A stretch of 64,000 bases of DNA from Candidatus Methylomirabilota bacterium (GTDB lineage: Bacteria; Methylomirabilota; Methylomirabilia; Methylomirabilales; Methylomirabilaceae). The position numbers were made by a program, and so were the translations under genes. The stretch is taken from NCBI GenBank assembly GCA_016207095.1, contig JACQQF010000045.1:1-64000 (forward strand), in the 5' to 3' direction. Positions 17,109 to 25,535 of the stretch are shown one piece after another. Under the pieces are notes generated by a model that saw only the letters and a program-made list of their open reading frames with translations, was not told the origin of the DNA and ran no database searches. Each line of letters starts with the position of its first letter. Position 1 is the stretch's first letter.

Positions 17109-19594
17109 GCCCTGCCGCCCCCGCATCGCTGATTGTCCACGGCCATTTCTACCAGCCGCCACGCGAGAACCCCTGGACCGAGGAGGTTGAGCGACAGGCA
17201 TCCGCCGCCCCTTACCACGATTGGAACGAGCGCATCGCCGCCGAGTGCTACACGGCGAACGGATGGGCAAAACTTCTGGATGAAGAGGGGCGGATTGTCA
17301 GGCTGATCAACAACTATGCTACGATTAGCTTCGACATCGGCCCTACACTCTTTCGGTGGCTTGAACGGCATACCCCAGAGACCTGTCGCCGTATCATCCA
17401 GGGCGACCGTGAGAGCCGCGCCCGCAATGGGGGCCACGGCGGAGCACTCGCGCACCCCTACGTGCATGCGATCCTGCCACTTACCGATGTGCGGGACCGT
17501 TCCACCCTGGTCAAATGGGGGATCGCCGACTTCCAGTGGCGATTCGGCCGCAGGGCGGATGGAATGTGGCTTCCCGAGACGGCCGTTGACCTGGCGATGC
17601 TTCAGCTTCTGGCCGATCATGGGATCCGATTCACCATCCTGGCACCCTCCCAGGCTGTCCGTTTCCGCCTGAGCGGTGAGGGGGGTTGGATCGAGGTCGG
17701 CCCTGAGGGAATTGACCCGGGGCGCCCTTACCGGTGTGCATTGCCCGGTGGTGGATCGATCGCCCTGTTCTTTTATGACGCGGCGCTCTCCCGTGCCGTC
17801 GCCTTTGAGGGTCTGTTGAAGGGTCCTGATCGCCTCGCCGACCGAGTCGTGGAGGCTTCCCGTCACTCCCAGCATCCTCGCCTGTACATCCTCTGCACCG
17901 ACGGGGAGTCGTACGGGCATCACACCCCGTTCGGAGAGCGGGCCTTGGCCGCCCTCATTGCGCGGCAGGGCACGCCCGAAGATGTCGCGATGACCAACCT
18001 TGGCGCCTGCCTCGAAAGCCATCCACCCGACCACGAGGTCGTCATCAGGGAAGGGAGCTCCTGGAGCTGCGCTCACGGCCTCGGGCGGTGGAAGGAAGAC
18101 TGCGGCTGCAACACCGGCGGCCAGCCCGGCTGGCGACAAGGCTGGCGCGTTCACCTCCGCGCGGCCTTGGAGGGTCTACGGGAGGAGCTCCATCATATTT
18201 TCGTGGAACAAGGGGACAGATATCTCACCGATGTCTGGGCCGCGAGGGACGGCTACATCGACCTGATATTGGATCACAGCGCGCGCAACGTCGAGGGCTA
18301 CTTGATGAAGCACGCCCGCCGATCGCTCTCGACAGAGGAGCGGGCAGCGGCGCTGCAACTCTTGGAGATGCAGCGGCACGCCCTCCTGATGCAGACCAGT
18401 TGTGGCTGGTTCTTTGACGACATCTCCGGCATCGAGTCGGTGCAGAACCTCGGGCACGCGGCGCGCGCGATCGAGCTGGCCTCCGCCTTCACGACGAAGA
18501 GTATCGAGGCGAGGTTCCTGGCCGAGCTCCAATCGGCCAGGAGCAACGTTGCAGTGGAGCGCGACGGCAGGCGGATCTGGGAGGTCCGCGTCCGCCCTAC
18601 AAGGGTCCCGCTTGCGCGCCTGGCGGTCCTGTATGCTGCTCGGTCGCTGGTTGACGAACTTCCGGAGCCGTATCACGTGTATGCGTTCACCCTGCATCGA
18701 CTTGCCCTGGAGCGGCAACCCATCACGGGTGGGACGATAGTCGCGGGTGGTGTTGATGTACGGTCGGTCTTGACGCTGGAGCGGGAGAAGATGGGGTTTG
18801 TCCTCCGTTGGTCGGACGCCGATGGAATGGCGGGATATCTGTTTCCTTGGAAGGGAGATACGGAGATCCAACGTTGGCGTGAGGCCGTTGAGAGAGAGGC
18901 AGAGGGTGCCTCGCCGCAGGATCACGCTCAGGTGGTCCCGATCTCCTTGAAGATGTTGTCTCCGGAGGAGCGGCAGGAGATCTTAATAGCCCTTTACGAA
19001 GGACGTGCGGAAGAGTTCCACAAGGCGTACGATGAGCTGGCGACGAGCACCCGTGTGCTACTGACGGCCTTCTTCAATGAGGGGCTCTCCCCTCCCCAGC
19101 CGCTCAGGACCCCGGCTGAGTATATCCTTGCTCGCGACTTGGAGGCGCGCCTCCGGGAATGGCTGTCCGATGGCAGCGCCGACGCCCACCGCGCTCTGCT
19201 GGCGTTGGCTGATGGGGCAAGGCGACTCGGCCTGCGACAGAGGGACCGGCTTCACACCCTCCTCTCCACGTCGCTCATTGCTCGGATACGACAATTGAGA
19301 GACCATCCGGACCTGGATCGGTTCAGAGGCGCCCAGGAGATCCTGGATCTCGCCGAGCGATTGGATTGCGAGCCTCAGGGCGAGGAGATCAATGTCCTGA
19401 TCGAGGAGATTCTCGCGCATCAGGTGTCGCCGTGCATCGATCTCCTGCTTCAAACCGGCTCCAGGGAGCAGTACGATTTGGTCTCGGCCCTGCTTCGCCT
19501 CGGTGAACGATTCGGCTTTGCAACCCAAGAGCTCAGGCAACGCCTTCGTCCGATCGAGGAACGACTGGCTGCGGATCCCGGCCTCTGGCCCTAA
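17105..19594 (+). CDS. GH57 glycoside hydrolase with DUF3536 domain
   Basis: 829 aa. The N-terminal GH57 barrel begins HGHFYQPPRENPW and carries GMWLPETAVD (the Glu is expected to be the catalytic nucleophile, near residue 160) and a YILCTDGESYGHH segment. The C-terminal half is the DUF3536 helical domain. Family members are putative alpha-amylase or branching-type enzymes on alpha-glucans; no substrate is proven for this architecture. The four-base overlap with mlaD is likely operon packing. A second GH57 enzyme with different accessory domains is at 34110-36251. Confidence 0.88.
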   Translation: MSPAAPASLIVHGHFYQPPRENPWTEEVERQASAAPYHDWNERIAAECYTANGWAKLLDEEGRIVRLINNYATISFDIGPTLFRWLERHTPETCRRIIQGDRESRARNGGHGGALAHPYVHAILPLTDVRDRSTLVKWGIADFQWRFGRRADGMWLPETAVDLAMLQLLADHGIRFTILAPSQAVRFRLSGEGGWIEVGPEGIDPGRPYRCALPGGGSIALFFYDAALSRAVAFEGLLKGPDRLADRVVEASRHSQHPRLYILCTDGESYGHHTPFGERALAALIARQGTPEDVAMTNLGACLESHPPDHEVVIREGSSWSCAHGLGRWKEDCGCNTGGQPGWRQGWRVHLRAALEGLREELHHIFVEQGDRYLTDVWAARDGYIDLILDHSARNVEGYLMKHARRSLSTEERAAALQLLEMQRHALLMQTSCGWFFDDISGIESVQNLGHAARAIELASAFTTKSIEARFLAELQSARSNVAVERDGRRIWEVRVRPTRVPLARLAVLYAARSLVDELPEPYHVYAFTLHRLALERQPITGGTIVAGGVDVRSVLTLEREKMGFVLRWSDADGMAGYLFPWKGDTEIQRWREAVEREAEGASPQDHAQVVPISLKMLSPEERQEILIALYEGRAEEFHKAYDELATSTRVLLTAFFNEGLSPPQPLRTPAEYILARDLEARLREWLSDGSADAHRALLALADGARRLGLRQRDRLHTLLSTSLIARIRQLRDHPDLDRFRGAQEILDLAERLDCEPQGEEINVLIEEILAHQVSPCIDLLLQTGSREQYDLVSALLRLGERFGFATQELRQRLRPIEERLAADPGLWP

Positions 19595-19596
19595 TG

Positions 19597-19640
19597 TCAG
19601 CCATCAGCCGTCAGCTTATGGCCGAGGGCTGAAGGCTAAA
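19597..19640. repeat. Dispersed palindrome (CAGCCATCAGC family)
   Basis: Begins TCAGCCATCAGCCGTCAGC and continues to GGGCTGAAGGCTAA, a shorter, less perfect relative of the repeat at 16057-16130. Lies between two convergently spaced plus-strand genes. Confidence 0.65.
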
Positions 19641-19654
19641 CAAGGAGCAGTCTA

Positions 19655-20971
19655 ATGCAAGGCTTTGACGGTGGAACACTGATGCTGGAGACCGCACTCA
19701 TCTTCTTGCTGATCCTGATCAATGGATTCTTCGCGGGCTCCGAGGTGGCGGTCATCTCGCTCCGCCGTAGCCGGGTGCAGGAGTTGGCAGAGGCAGGCGA
19801 TGGGCGGGCAGCGACAGTACAGCGACTCAAGGATGACCCTGACCGATTCCTTGCGACCATTCAGATCGGGATCAATTTCGTGGGCACACTCGCCGCGGCG
19901 GTCGGCGGTGCGTTGGCGGTGCGGACCGTTCATCCGCTGCTCGATCGCCTTCCAGGAGGTGGACTGCGGGTTGGCGGCGAGATGGCTGCCCTCGGAGTAG
20001 TGGTCCTCACCATCACCTATCTTACCGTCGTATTCGGGGAGCTGGTCCCGAAATCGCTTGCCCTCCGCCACGCGGAACGCGTCGCGCTCGCGATTGCCGG
20101 ACCGCTTGAGATCCTCTCTCGCTGGTTCTCGTTCCTGGCCCGCCCACTTATCGCCTCGAGCCGCCTGATCCTCTCACCGTTCGGCGTTGCCCCGCACGGA
20201 ACGACCGGCTTCGTCAGTGAGGAGGAGATCATACAAATGGTCAGGGAGGGAAAGGAGAAGGGGATCTTTGATCAAGCCGAGCAGGAGCTGATCCACAGCG
20301 TTTTCGAGTTTACCGAGGCCTCGGTGAAAAAGGTCATGGTCCCTCGCCCGCGGATCGACGCCATCGAGCTTGAAACGCCAATGGAGGAAGCGCTCAGGTT
20401 CATCGTCGAGACGGGGCATTCCCGCTATCCGGTCTATCGGAAGAGTCTCGAGGACATCTGCGGGATCTTATACTTCAAGGACCTTCTGCGCCTGCAATTG
20501 GAGAGTCGGCCGGCCTCGCTCGGCGCGATTATCCATCCAGTCTATTTCGTCCCGGAGACGATGCAGGTCAGCCAGCTCCTGAAAGAGCTGCAGCGGCGGC
20601 GGATGTCGATGGCGATCGTGGTGGACGAGCATGGAGGCGTGGACGGGCTCGTGACCATGGAGGATCTTATCGAGGAGATTGTCGGGGAGATCCACGACGA
20701 GTACGATACCGCCGCTAAGCCGGTTGTGCGGCTGAAGGACGGCTCGCTCATTATTGATGCGTCCCTGAGCATCAAGGACCTGCAGGACGAGCACGGCTTG
20801 CCGTTCCCCGAGTCCCCCGAGTACGAGACGCTGGCTGGATTCATGCAGACCCAACTTCAACGGATGCCGAAGGGCGGCGACATTATCAAGTATCAGGGGA
20901 TGAAGCTGACGGTGGTCGAATTGGAAGGCCGGCGGATCGCCCGGATCAAGGTCGAGGACCATGGGAAATAG
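19655..20971 (+). CDS. CNNM/CBS-domain transporter (TlyC/CorC-HlyC family)
   Basis: 438 aa. N-terminal DUF21/CNNM membrane domain with three or four helices (LETALIFLLILINGFFAGSE opening, NFVGTLAAAVGGA), a CBS pair at roughly residues 205-330 (VMVPRPRIDAIE, then VDEHGGVDGLVTMEDLIEEIVGEI), and a C-terminal CorC_HlyC domain. Family members export Mg or Co or regulate such transport; the haemolysin label is historical. The ATG at 19655 has AAGGAG seven bases upstream. It is followed after nine bases by a cation:proton antiporter, a sensible ion-homeostasis pair. Confidence 0.9.
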   Translation: MQGFDGGTLMLETALIFLLILINGFFAGSEVAVISLRRSRVQELAEAGDGRAATVQRLKDDPDRFLATIQIGINFVGTLAAAVGGALAVRTVHPLLDRLPGGGLRVGGEMAALGVVVLTITYLTVVFGELVPKSLALRHAERVALAIAGPLEILSRWFSFLARPLIASSRLILSPFGVAPHGTTGFVSEEEIIQMVREGKEKGIFDQAEQELIHSVFEFTEASVKKVMVPRPRIDAIELETPMEEALRFIVETGHSRYPVYRKSLEDICGILYFKDLLRLQLESRPASLGAIIHPVYFVPETMQVSQLLKELQRRRMSMAIVVDEHGGVDGLVTMEDLIEEIVGEIHDEYDTAAKPVVRLKDGSLIIDASLSIKDLQDEHGLPFPESPEYETLAGFMQTQLQRMPKGGDIIKYQGMKLTVVELEGRRIARIKVEDHGK

Positions 20972-20980
20972 GACTGTCAG

Positions 20981-22180
20981 GTGGAGCATCTGACCAGGGT
21001 TCTGTTCGATATCTTCCTGATTTTTGCCTCGGCCAAGCTGCTGGGCGAGCTCTTCGAGCGGTTCCGCCAGCCAGCCGTCGTGGGGGAGGTCCTGGCCGGC
21101 CTGCTGCTCGGGCCGTACCTCCTTGGGATTGTTCCCCATTCCCCTGTCTACGAGGGGATCGCTGAAATCGGAGTAATCTTCCTCCTCTTCACGGTCGGTC
21201 TCGAGACGAAGCCAAGTGACATCCTGAAGGTTGGGGTCGTCGCGTCGAAGGTGGGGCTTCTCGGGATCCTCCTGCCGTTCGTGCTGGGCTTCGGACTTAT
21301 CGCCTACCTTGGCCATCCAACCCTCGAAGCCTTGTTCATCGGCACCGCGCTAGTCGCCACCTCGGTCGGGATCACCGCCAGGGTCCTGGGAGACATGGGG
21401 CTGATCCAGGAGATCGAGAGTCGGATCATCCTGGGCGCTGCAGTCATCGACGATATCATCGGAATGATCTTGCTCGCCGTCGTGAGCAGCTTGGGCGAGG
21501 GCGCGCTTTCCTGGGTCAGAATCACCCTGGTGGCCGTTGAAGCGATCGCGTTCACGCTCTTTTTGGGCCTGGTCGGGAGCCGAGTCATTAACCGATACGG
21601 AAGATGGATCGAGAGGATCAAAACCCCCCAGGCCCCGCTGGTGTTCAGCATTCTCATCTGCCTGGGTCTCTCCGCCCTCTCCAGCGCGATAGGGATGGCG
21701 GCCATCATCGGGGCCTTCATGGCCGGAATGGTGCTGGCCGAGTTCAGCGAGGGGTATCATCTGGTGGAAAAGGCCGAGGCGATCTACGCCTTCCTCGTGC
21801 CGTTCTTCTTCTTCGTGATGGGCAGCCACATCAACCTCGCCGTGATGGCCAGCGGCGAGATCATCTGGTTGGCTCTGGTGATCACAGTTTTGGCGGTGGT
21901 GGGGAAGCTGGTAGGTTGCGGGATCGGGGCCCTCTCTCTGGGTCGATCGGGCGCGCTGATTGTCGGGGTCGGGATGGTGCCGAGGGGCGAAGTAGGGATC
22001 ATCGTGGCGATGCTGGGCCTGAGGCTTCATGCGATACCGGAAAGCATGTACGCCCTGGTCATCTTCATGTCGGTCGTGACTACTCTCGCGGTCCCTCCGG
22101 TTCTCCGGGTCCTGTTCAGGGAGCGGTTGCAAACCCGAGAACAGGCAACCATTTGGACCGCGAGAGAGAAGGCAGGGTGA
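20981..22180 (+). CDS. CPA2-type cation:proton antiporter
   Basis: 399 aa, about 12 membrane helices, starting at a GTG (20981). Typical Kef/NapA features: RQPAVVGEVLAGLLLGP, IGVIFLLFTVGLE, and a GAAVIDDIIGM stretch holding the two transmembrane aspartates used in ion exchange (about residues 158-159). There is no C-terminal RCK/TrkA domain, so it is more like an Na/H or K/H exchanger without nucleotide gating. It is probably cotranscribed with the CNNM gene. Confidence 0.9.
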   Translation: MEHLTRVLFDIFLIFASAKLLGELFERFRQPAVVGEVLAGLLLGPYLLGIVPHSPVYEGIAEIGVIFLLFTVGLETKPSDILKVGVVASKVGLLGILLPFVLGFGLIAYLGHPTLEALFIGTALVATSVGITARVLGDMGLIQEIESRIILGAAVIDDIIGMILLAVVSSLGEGALSWVRITLVAVEAIAFTLFLGLVGSRVINRYGRWIERIKTPQAPLVFSILICLGLSALSSAIGMAAIIGAFMAGMVLAEFSEGYHLVEKAEAIYAFLVPFFFFVMGSHINLAVMASGEIIWLALVITVLAVVGKLVGCGIGALSLGRSGALIVGVGMVPRGEVGIIVAMLGLRLHAIPESMYALVIFMSVVTTLAVPPVLRVLFRERLQTREQATIWTAREKAG

Positions 22181-22274
22181 TGGCGCTCAGGGGGACGGGA
22201 TCATGTCAGGTGTGTGCGACCGCTCATGGCTGCCGGCCACCAATCGTCAAGGGTGGAGCGATCAGGAGGGCTCA

Positions 22275-22565
22275 ATGAATCAACTTTATCTGATTTTGTT
22301 TTTGGTCCTCGGGGTGGCCATCGCAACCTTCGCCATCCAAAACTCCGGCGAGGCGGTGGTGAAGTTCATCGGCTGGCAGTTTCACAGTTCGCTGGTAGTC
22401 ATCGTCCTGATCTCGACCGCGGCCGGAGTGATCATGGCCATCCTCCTCAGCCTCCCGGGGACCTTTCGTCTGCGGGCGCGAGTGCGGGAGCAGGCACAGC
22501 GGATTGCGGACCTGGAGCAGCGGCTTCGAGAATCTGAGCCGAAGAACACTCAGGAAACGCATTGA
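22275..22565 (+). CDS. LapA-domain small membrane protein
   Basis: 96 aa. Two transmembrane helices (LYLILFLVLGVAIATFAIQN and SSLVVIVLISTAAGVIMAIL) followed by a cytoplasmic coiled coil (RVREQAQRIADLEQRL) match LapA/DUF1049 (LPS assembly protein A-like). The ATG at 22275 has AGGAGG five bases upstream; the frame is open 24 codons further but has no ribosome site. A decayed copy of its 3' half lies 800 bases downstream. In E. coli LapA works with LapB in LPS regulation; here only the domain is known. Confidence 0.82.
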   Translation: MNQLYLILFLVLGVAIATFAIQNSGEAVVKFIGWQFHSSLVVIVLISTAAGVIMAILLSLPGTFRLRARVREQAQRIADLEQRLRESEPKNTQETH

Positions 22566-22741
22566 CAATCCGCGATGAATGAGGAGCCGCCACTGGAAAG
22601 ACGCGGAGCGCCGCTCTCATCCGGCGACACTTCGCCGAAATTAAGACCTCTGCGCTCGTCGCGCCGATTCCAACGTGCGGCCCTTCGCCTCCTCGCCACA
22701 CCCGTTGTGAGGAGTGGCCGACGCAAGGGAGTAGACAGACC

Positions 22742-23212
22742 ATGATCCCTACCATCCAGAAAGTAATGGTCACCACCGACTTCTCAGATCTGGGAAACGG
22801 CGCAATCCCTCACGCCTATTCCTTGCTGGCGGACCGCGAGGGGACCGTCATCCTCTGTCACATCCTGGAGCCGCCGGCGCTTCCGAGCCCTCTCTACGCC
22901 CACTATTCACCAGGGGGAGCATTGTCGCCGGAGGATCGGGAACGGCTTAGACAGGGCTTGCTTCAGGCGCTGGAGCAGCTTGTACCCTCGGAGGTTCGTA
23001 AGTCTGGCAGGATAGTAACTCAAGTCCGCGTTGTGGAGACCCTGGAGCCAGTCTCCGAGGCAATCTGCCAGGAGGCGAAGGTGCTCGGTGTGGACATCAT
23101 CGTGATAGCGTCCCACGGCCATTCCGGGGTGGCCCGACTCTTCCTCGGCTCGGTGGCCGAGCGTGTATTGCGATTGGCCGATCGGCCGGTCCTTATCGTG
23201 CGAAACGGATAA
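22742..23212 (+). CDS. Universal stress protein, UspA family
   Basis: 156 aa single Usp domain: IQKVMVTTDFSDLGNGAIPHAYSLL-type opening with the conserved Asp, IIVIASHGHSG and a terminal SVAERVLRLADRPVLIVR. The GHSG-x9-GSVAE pattern indicates the ATP-binding subfamily. It probably supports stress survival; regulation is not visible from the sequence. Confidence 0.93.
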   Translation: MIPTIQKVMVTTDFSDLGNGAIPHAYSLLADREGTVILCHILEPPALPSPLYAHYSPGGALSPEDRERLRQGLLQALEQLVPSEVRKSGRIVTQVRVVETLEPVSEAICQEAKVLGVDIIVIASHGHSGVARLFLGSVAERVLRLADRPVLIVRNG

Positions 23213-23251
23213 GCGTATCTTGCCTCAAGGGGGATGGCCTCAGGTGTCCGA

Positions 23252-23340
23252 GTGATGATGCGGTCCTCCTCGATCTCCCAGGCACATTTCGTCTGTGGCC
23301 GCGATTGAGAGAGCAGCCGCAACGGATCACCGACATAAAG
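23252..23340 (+). pseudogene. Relic of a LapA-like gene
   Basis: Aligned by hand, bases 23252-23340 match the 3' half of the LapA gene (22427-22516) at about 66 of 90 positions with one single-base gap. In the best frame it reads LLDLPGTFRLWPRLREQPQR against LLSLPGTFRLRARVREQAQR in the intact gene, then stops at 23398. No start or membrane part is left. It lies in the 357-base gap 23213-23569, which otherwise shows nothing I can name. Confidence 0.7.
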
Positions 23341-23569
23341 TTGCCCCCCGACGATTCTGAGCATATGCGCCTTGTCTACCTTTACACCCTCCCAGGTTAA
23401 TCTTACATGGTCTCCCGGCAAGGAAGGCTCAGCCCCATCAGAGTTTTGCTTTGGAGGGGCCCAAAACAAACCATGGAGACTTGGGGAGTTGGCCGCGATG
23501 AGGGATCAACTTCCCCGCGTTGGCATATATTTTGGATTTCTGGAGGATTGTGAAAGGGGGTGAGCCCTT

Positions 23570-23848
23570 ATGATGAAGAGGGCTGGGGCAGCCCTTGTCG
23601 CTATCCTGGTGGCCCTCTCCTTGACTGGTCTGGCGTTCGCTGCAGTGAAGCATGTCACCGGTGAGTTGGTCTCGGTGAACAACGCCATGAACACCCTAGT
23701 GGTCTCAGCTGAAGGACAGCAATTGGCCCTTAGCGTCGAGGGGAAGCCTGCTGAAACCCTAGGTAGCCTCAAGCCAGAAGATATGGTGACGGTCGAGTAT
23801 GTCGAGGAGGGCGGGAAGCGTACCGCTCGGGCCATCACAAAGGGCTAA
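23570..23848 (+). CDS. Small secreted protein of unknown function
   Basis: 92 aa. A classic signal peptide (Lys/Arg start, hydrophobic core LVAILVALSLTGLAFA, likely cut after AFA near residue 24) leads to a ~65-residue beta-rich domain (VTGELVSVNNAMNTLVVSAE, ending VEEGGKRTARAITKG) resembling small OB-like periplasmic proteins. An AAAGGGGGTG lies upstream of tandem ATGs at 23570 and 23573. A strong terminator follows, so it is the end of a transcript. I do not recognise the family. Confidence 0.72.
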   Translation: MMKRAGAALVAILVALSLTGLAFAAVKHVTGELVSVNNAMNTLVVSAEGQQLALSVEGKPAETLGSLKPEDMVTVEYVEEGGKRTARAITKG

Positions 23849-23865
23849 GCAGGTTACAAGGGCCG

Positions 23866-23902
23866 AGAAAAGGCGCCTCTCTGAAGCAGGGGCGCCTTTT
23901 CC
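23866..23902 (+). terminator. Rho-independent terminator
   Basis: Perfect 10-bp stem AAAAGGCGCC (23868-23877) / GGCGCCTTTT (23891-23900) with a 13-base loop, A-rich before and T-rich within the descending arm, 18 bases after the small secreted protein gene. It is nearly symmetric, so it could act in both directions. Confidence 0.75.
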
Positions 23903-24203
23903 ATTCATGGGGCTGAAGTCGGATATCTCGGCGGAACAATTGCGGGTCGTGCAACTCTTGATACACCGATACAGATCATCCATTTGCTGCGGCATCTGAG
24001 TAACGCATCGACCTAGATGTCTCCAGGGGGAGGCATCACGATGCGAAACAACCACTCATACGTCGCCGATGATAGTTCGTCCCCTTGCCTCTTGACGCGG
24101 CGGGGCGCCGCCAGCAGGTCATCAGGGTATACAATCGCGCCCCCGCGCGACGCAGGCCCACTCGGCAGAAAAGGTCCCGAGTCTGCAGGCCCTCCGAATC
24201 TTC
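23903..24203. other. Gene-free stretch before the TetR gene
   Basis: A short open frame of 74 codons starts at 24017, but its codon use and Ser/Pro/Gly-rich product do not look like a protein. I see no RNA gene or remnant here. Confidence 0.4.
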
Positions 24204-24232
24204 TTGACGAAGCGCCCGTGCTCAGCGATAAT
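24204..24232 (+). promoter_or_regulatory. Sigma-70-type promoter of the TetR gene
   Basis: TTGACG (24204-24209) and GATAAT (24227-24232), 17-base spacer, five of six matches in each hexamer. The predicted transcript start near 24239 falls inside the first operator box. Confidence 0.65.
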
Positions 24233-24235
24233 GAT

Positions 24236-24265
24236 GACTAATCAGTCAGTGTCGACCGATTGGTC
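24236..24265 (+). promoter_or_regulatory. Twin TetR-type operator boxes
   Basis: Two 12-base near-palindromes: GACTAATCAGTC (24236-24247; its reverse complement reads GACTGATTAGTC) and GACCGATTGGTC (24254-24265). They share the consensus GACYGATTRGTC on opposite strands and lie 18 bases apart start to start, just downstream of the promoter -10 and before the TetR ATG. This is the layout of an autoregulated TetR gene; binding is inferred. Confidence 0.65.
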
Positions 24266-24295
24266 GGAGCGGAGGGGGCAGCGCCGGAACAGGGA

Positions 24296-24916
24296 ATGGA
24301 CGCGGAGCGGCGAGTACAGAGGAGGATGCAAGCGACGCGCGAAAGGATTGTGCGCTCGGCACTGGCGTTGTTTGCCAAGAATGGGATATACCAGACCACC
24401 GTCGAGGACATTACGGAAGCGGCCGATGTCGGGAAGGGGACCTTCTATGAGCACTTCCCATCCAAAACGGCAATCATTCAACATCTCCTCCACGAGGGAT
24501 TTGAGGCGCTTCTTCGGCAATGCCGCAGCGAGGTAGGCTCGGCCCGGACCACCAGGGACAGGGTGAAGCGCTTGCTGCGAGCGCAGCTCCACTTCTTCGA
24601 CGAGCGCGGCGATTTGCTAAGCCTGTTTCACCAGGTCCGCGGGCTGCTCAAGCTTCGGCCCGGTGAGGCGAGCATCTTGCAGAAGGAGTACAAGAGATAT
24701 CTGCGCTTCCTCGCAGAGGAGCTCGGTGCTCTGCTTGAAGGGAAGAGGTGTTCGGAGGCGGCCTTGACGCAAGTGGCGTGTGCGATGGCCGGATATGTGA
24801 CAGGCTATCTGTCCTATCGTGTGATTACCGGTGTGAACAAGAACACGACACGGGACCTGAGGGTCGCATCCCGAATCTTCCTTGAGGGGATCGAGAGGAA
24901 TGGCTGGCACGAGTGA
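24296..24916 (+). CDS. TetR-family transcriptional regulator
   Basis: 206 aa from the ATG at 24296. The N-terminal HTH is canonical (RERIVRSALALFAKNGIYQT, then TVEDITEAADVGKGTFYEHF). The C-terminal ligand domain is undetermined, with EEL and GYVTGYLSYRV segments. The frame is open to a TTG at 24260, but that codon lies in the second operator box, so the ATG is preferred. It overlaps the next gene by 17 bases and is upstream of an MscS channel, which are likely targets along with itself. Confidence 0.88.
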   Translation: MDAERRVQRRMQATRERIVRSALALFAKNGIYQTTVEDITEAADVGKGTFYEHFPSKTAIIQHLLHEGFEALLRQCRSEVGSARTTRDRVKRLLRAQLHFFDERGDLLSLFHQVRGLLKLRPGEASILQKEYKRYLRFLAEELGALLEGKRCSEAALTQVACAMAGYVTGYLSYRVITGVNKNTTRDLRVASRIFLEGIERNGWHE

Positions 24917-25487
24917 CGAAGAAGGGCGGGCAGTCGAAATGGAGAACCGTTCTGCCATCATCCGAGGGCGTGTGTCGCCGGCGCCGGAGATTCCGGCGCC
25001 GGATCCGGTGGGAGAGGAGACAAGGGGCATGGTTGACAGGATCAGCAAGACTCTATGGCGGGGCCACAGGCGGCGGCTGGAAGGACAGATTGCCGAGTAT
25101 GCAGGCATCCTTCTGGAAATTGAAGGCCGCCTGATACGAATGCGCGGGCGCGCAAGGCGGACAGCGGGCGACGCCCAAGCGAGGCTAGCGTCAGCGATAG
25201 AACAAATGGAATCGGATTACAGGAAGGTCGCCGAAGGGTGGCAGGCTATACTGAAGGGATTGGACCACACGATCACATCAGGTCGGGAGGTTGCGCGTGA
25301 AGCGATCAATCGGGCGGACGCCGTGCTGGCTGAAGGTTCCACGCTCCTGACCGGTCCGGCAAACGCTCTTCGGCGGGCACGGGTCGAGGCAGCCGCGCTA
25401 CGGAAGGGGTTGAAGGTTGGCTTCAGGAGGGGGCGGCGATTGGCAGCCGTGGCGAGCGGCCGCCGCGCCGCACGGGCGAAACCGTAG
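24900..25487 (+). CDS. Hypothetical basic helical protein
   Basis: 195 aa from the ATG at 24900, which overlaps the end of the TetR gene; an alternative ATG is at 24939. The product is nearly all helix, with long amphipathic stretches (EGQIAEYAGILLEIEGRLIR, REVAREAINRADAVLAEGS) and a very basic C-terminus (GFRRGRRLAAVASGRRAARA). It resembles apolipoprotein/phasin-like or histone-like proteins in composition only. I do not recognise a family. Cotranscription with TetR and MscS is likely. Confidence 0.6.
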   Translation: MAGTSDEEGRAVEMENRSAIIRGRVSPAPEIPAPDPVGEETRGMVDRISKTLWRGHRRRLEGQIAEYAGILLEIEGRLIRMRGRARRTAGDAQARLASAIEQMESDYRKVAEGWQAILKGLDHTITSGREVAREAINRADAVLAEGSTLLTGPANALRRARVEAAALRKGLKVGFRRGRRLAAVASGRRAARAKP

Positions 25488-25535
25488 TCGCGTGACCCGA
25501 TGCGAGACTGAAATGTCTGAGATGGGAGTGGCCTG

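Noticed and set aside
16068-17270. 400-codon minus-strand open frame
   Set aside because: Antisense to mlaD, which has a signal anchor and an MCE domain on the plus strand.
24017-24241. 74-codon frame before the TetR gene
   Set aside because: Composition unlike neighbouring proteins, no ribosome site, and it overlaps the promoter and first operator box of the TetR gene.
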